Part shown: positions 63,846 through 64,000 of the stretch, in pieces
Layout of the letters: each line of letters starts with the position of its first letter
How positions within the stretch are numbered: position 1 is the first letter of the stretch
DNA from: CAWCAW01 sp963714125
Lineage (GTDB): Bacteria; Actinomycetota; Acidimicrobiia; Acidimicrobiales; UBA8190
DNA length: 64,000 nucleotides
Assembly (NCBI GenBank): GCA_963714125.1
Contig: OY970234.1
Location: 496,001 to 560,000 of the forward strand
Direction of reading: 5' to 3'
The notes under the pieces: generated by a model
What the model was told of the DNA's origin: nothing
The model's input: only the letters and a program-made list of their open reading frames with translations
The model's database searches: none
Program-made: the position numbers and the translations under genes

Positions 63846-64000
63846 TTACCCGGTTCCGCCACCGACAGAGGCGCGGCTGGGCTCGGCGCCGGCGCCGATC
63901 TCGACCACTTCGCTCGCCGGCCGGATCCGTTCCCTGCCCTCGGTAACCCCAACCTTCACCGGGATGCGGCGACGGGCGCTGTGTGCCGCTTTCAACGGCA
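63846..64000 (-). CDS. B12-binding-domain radical SAM protein, copy 4 (3' end only)
   Basis: The last 51 codons of another copy, ending in TAA at 63846; the rest lies beyond the window. It reads PLKAAHSARRRIPVKVGV, the C-terminal signature of the other copies, then an extra tail of about 32 residues (TEGRERIRPASEVVEIGAG..., Gly/Ser-rich at the end). It is head-to-tail with copy 3, with about 180 bases between its stop and the start codon of copy 3. Confidence 0.85.
   Translation of the reverse strand, partial: PLKAAHSARRRIPVKVGVTEGRERIRPASEVVEIGAGAEPSRASVGGGTG

Noticed and set aside
63881..63900. GGCGCCGGCGCC-type palindrome near the end of the window as a terminator or operator
   Set aside because: It lies within the coding tail of radical SAM copy 4 and is explained by Gly/Ala codons.
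1..64000. CRISPR arrays, rRNA and tRNA genes
   Set aside because: I looked for regularly spaced repeats and for tRNA-like T-loop sequences; the only matches to a T-loop-like string fell inside clear coding genes (for example near 7935). None is supported.

Overview
The window is high-GC chromosomal DNA that reads as an actinobacterium. The main support is a mycothiol-dependent formaldehyde dehydrogenase (mycothiol is an actinobacterial thiol), an F420-type LLM oxidoreductase, a SigF/SigB-type stress module, a DrrA/DrrB-type exporter and TadE-type pilus genes. An Acidimicrobiia-like lineage would fit, but that placement is inference; no rRNA or tRNA is visible to anchor it.

Layout. 1-14.4 kb: the N-terminal end of a TadE pilus gene, then a run of catabolic and accessory genes (GH114-like secreted protein, hotdog thioesterase, phospholipase C-type phosphoesterase, aldo/keto reductase, cNMP-sensor/TrxR-like fusion, fatty-acid/sterol hydroxylase, SnoaL-like and VOC proteins, DUF1214-like protein, sulfotransferase, GH13 glucosidase, YihY/BrkB membrane protein). 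14.6-21.8 kb: a complete partner-switching stress regulon (two STAS antagonists, a MEDS-HATPase protein, an RsbW-like kinase, a SigF-type sigma factor, a GAF-GAF-PP2C phosphatase) followed by a HAMP-GGDEF diguanylate cyclase. 22-35.9 kb: GH92 lipoprotein mannosidase, LLM oxidoreductase, Tat-exported phosphoesterase, ABC exporter with divergent TetR regulator, mycothiol formaldehyde dehydrogenase, a coupled Ada-AlkA/Ogt alkylation-repair pair, thioesterase/MFS exporter with divergent HxlR regulator. 36-44.2 kb: a surface-structure locus: two pseudopilins, one carrying a large Ig-like array, a PilX-like protein, a lipoprotein that looks like a pilin head on a lipid anchor, and a 14-repeat secreted propeller-like protein. 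44.3-52 kb: TupA-like ATP-grasp enzyme, secreted S15 hydrolase, an unusual P450, a lipoprotein and a GT-C-like membrane protein.

52-64 kb is the most unusual part. Three full copies and the 3' end of a fourth copy of one B12-binding radical SAM gene alternate with different partners: a GT-C membrane glycosyltransferase, an AurF-like diiron oxygenase, and an SDR epimerase plus GT2 pair. Each full copy has the same upstream block with a tandem 11-bp repeat. The first copy is on the plus strand and the others on the minus strand, so the array contains kilobase-scale inverted and direct repeats. A transposase remnant lies inside it. This looks like an amplified, recombining cell-envelope or natural-product modification island. 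Coordinates and motifs were read directly from the sequence; family names are recognition by eye, without database searches.
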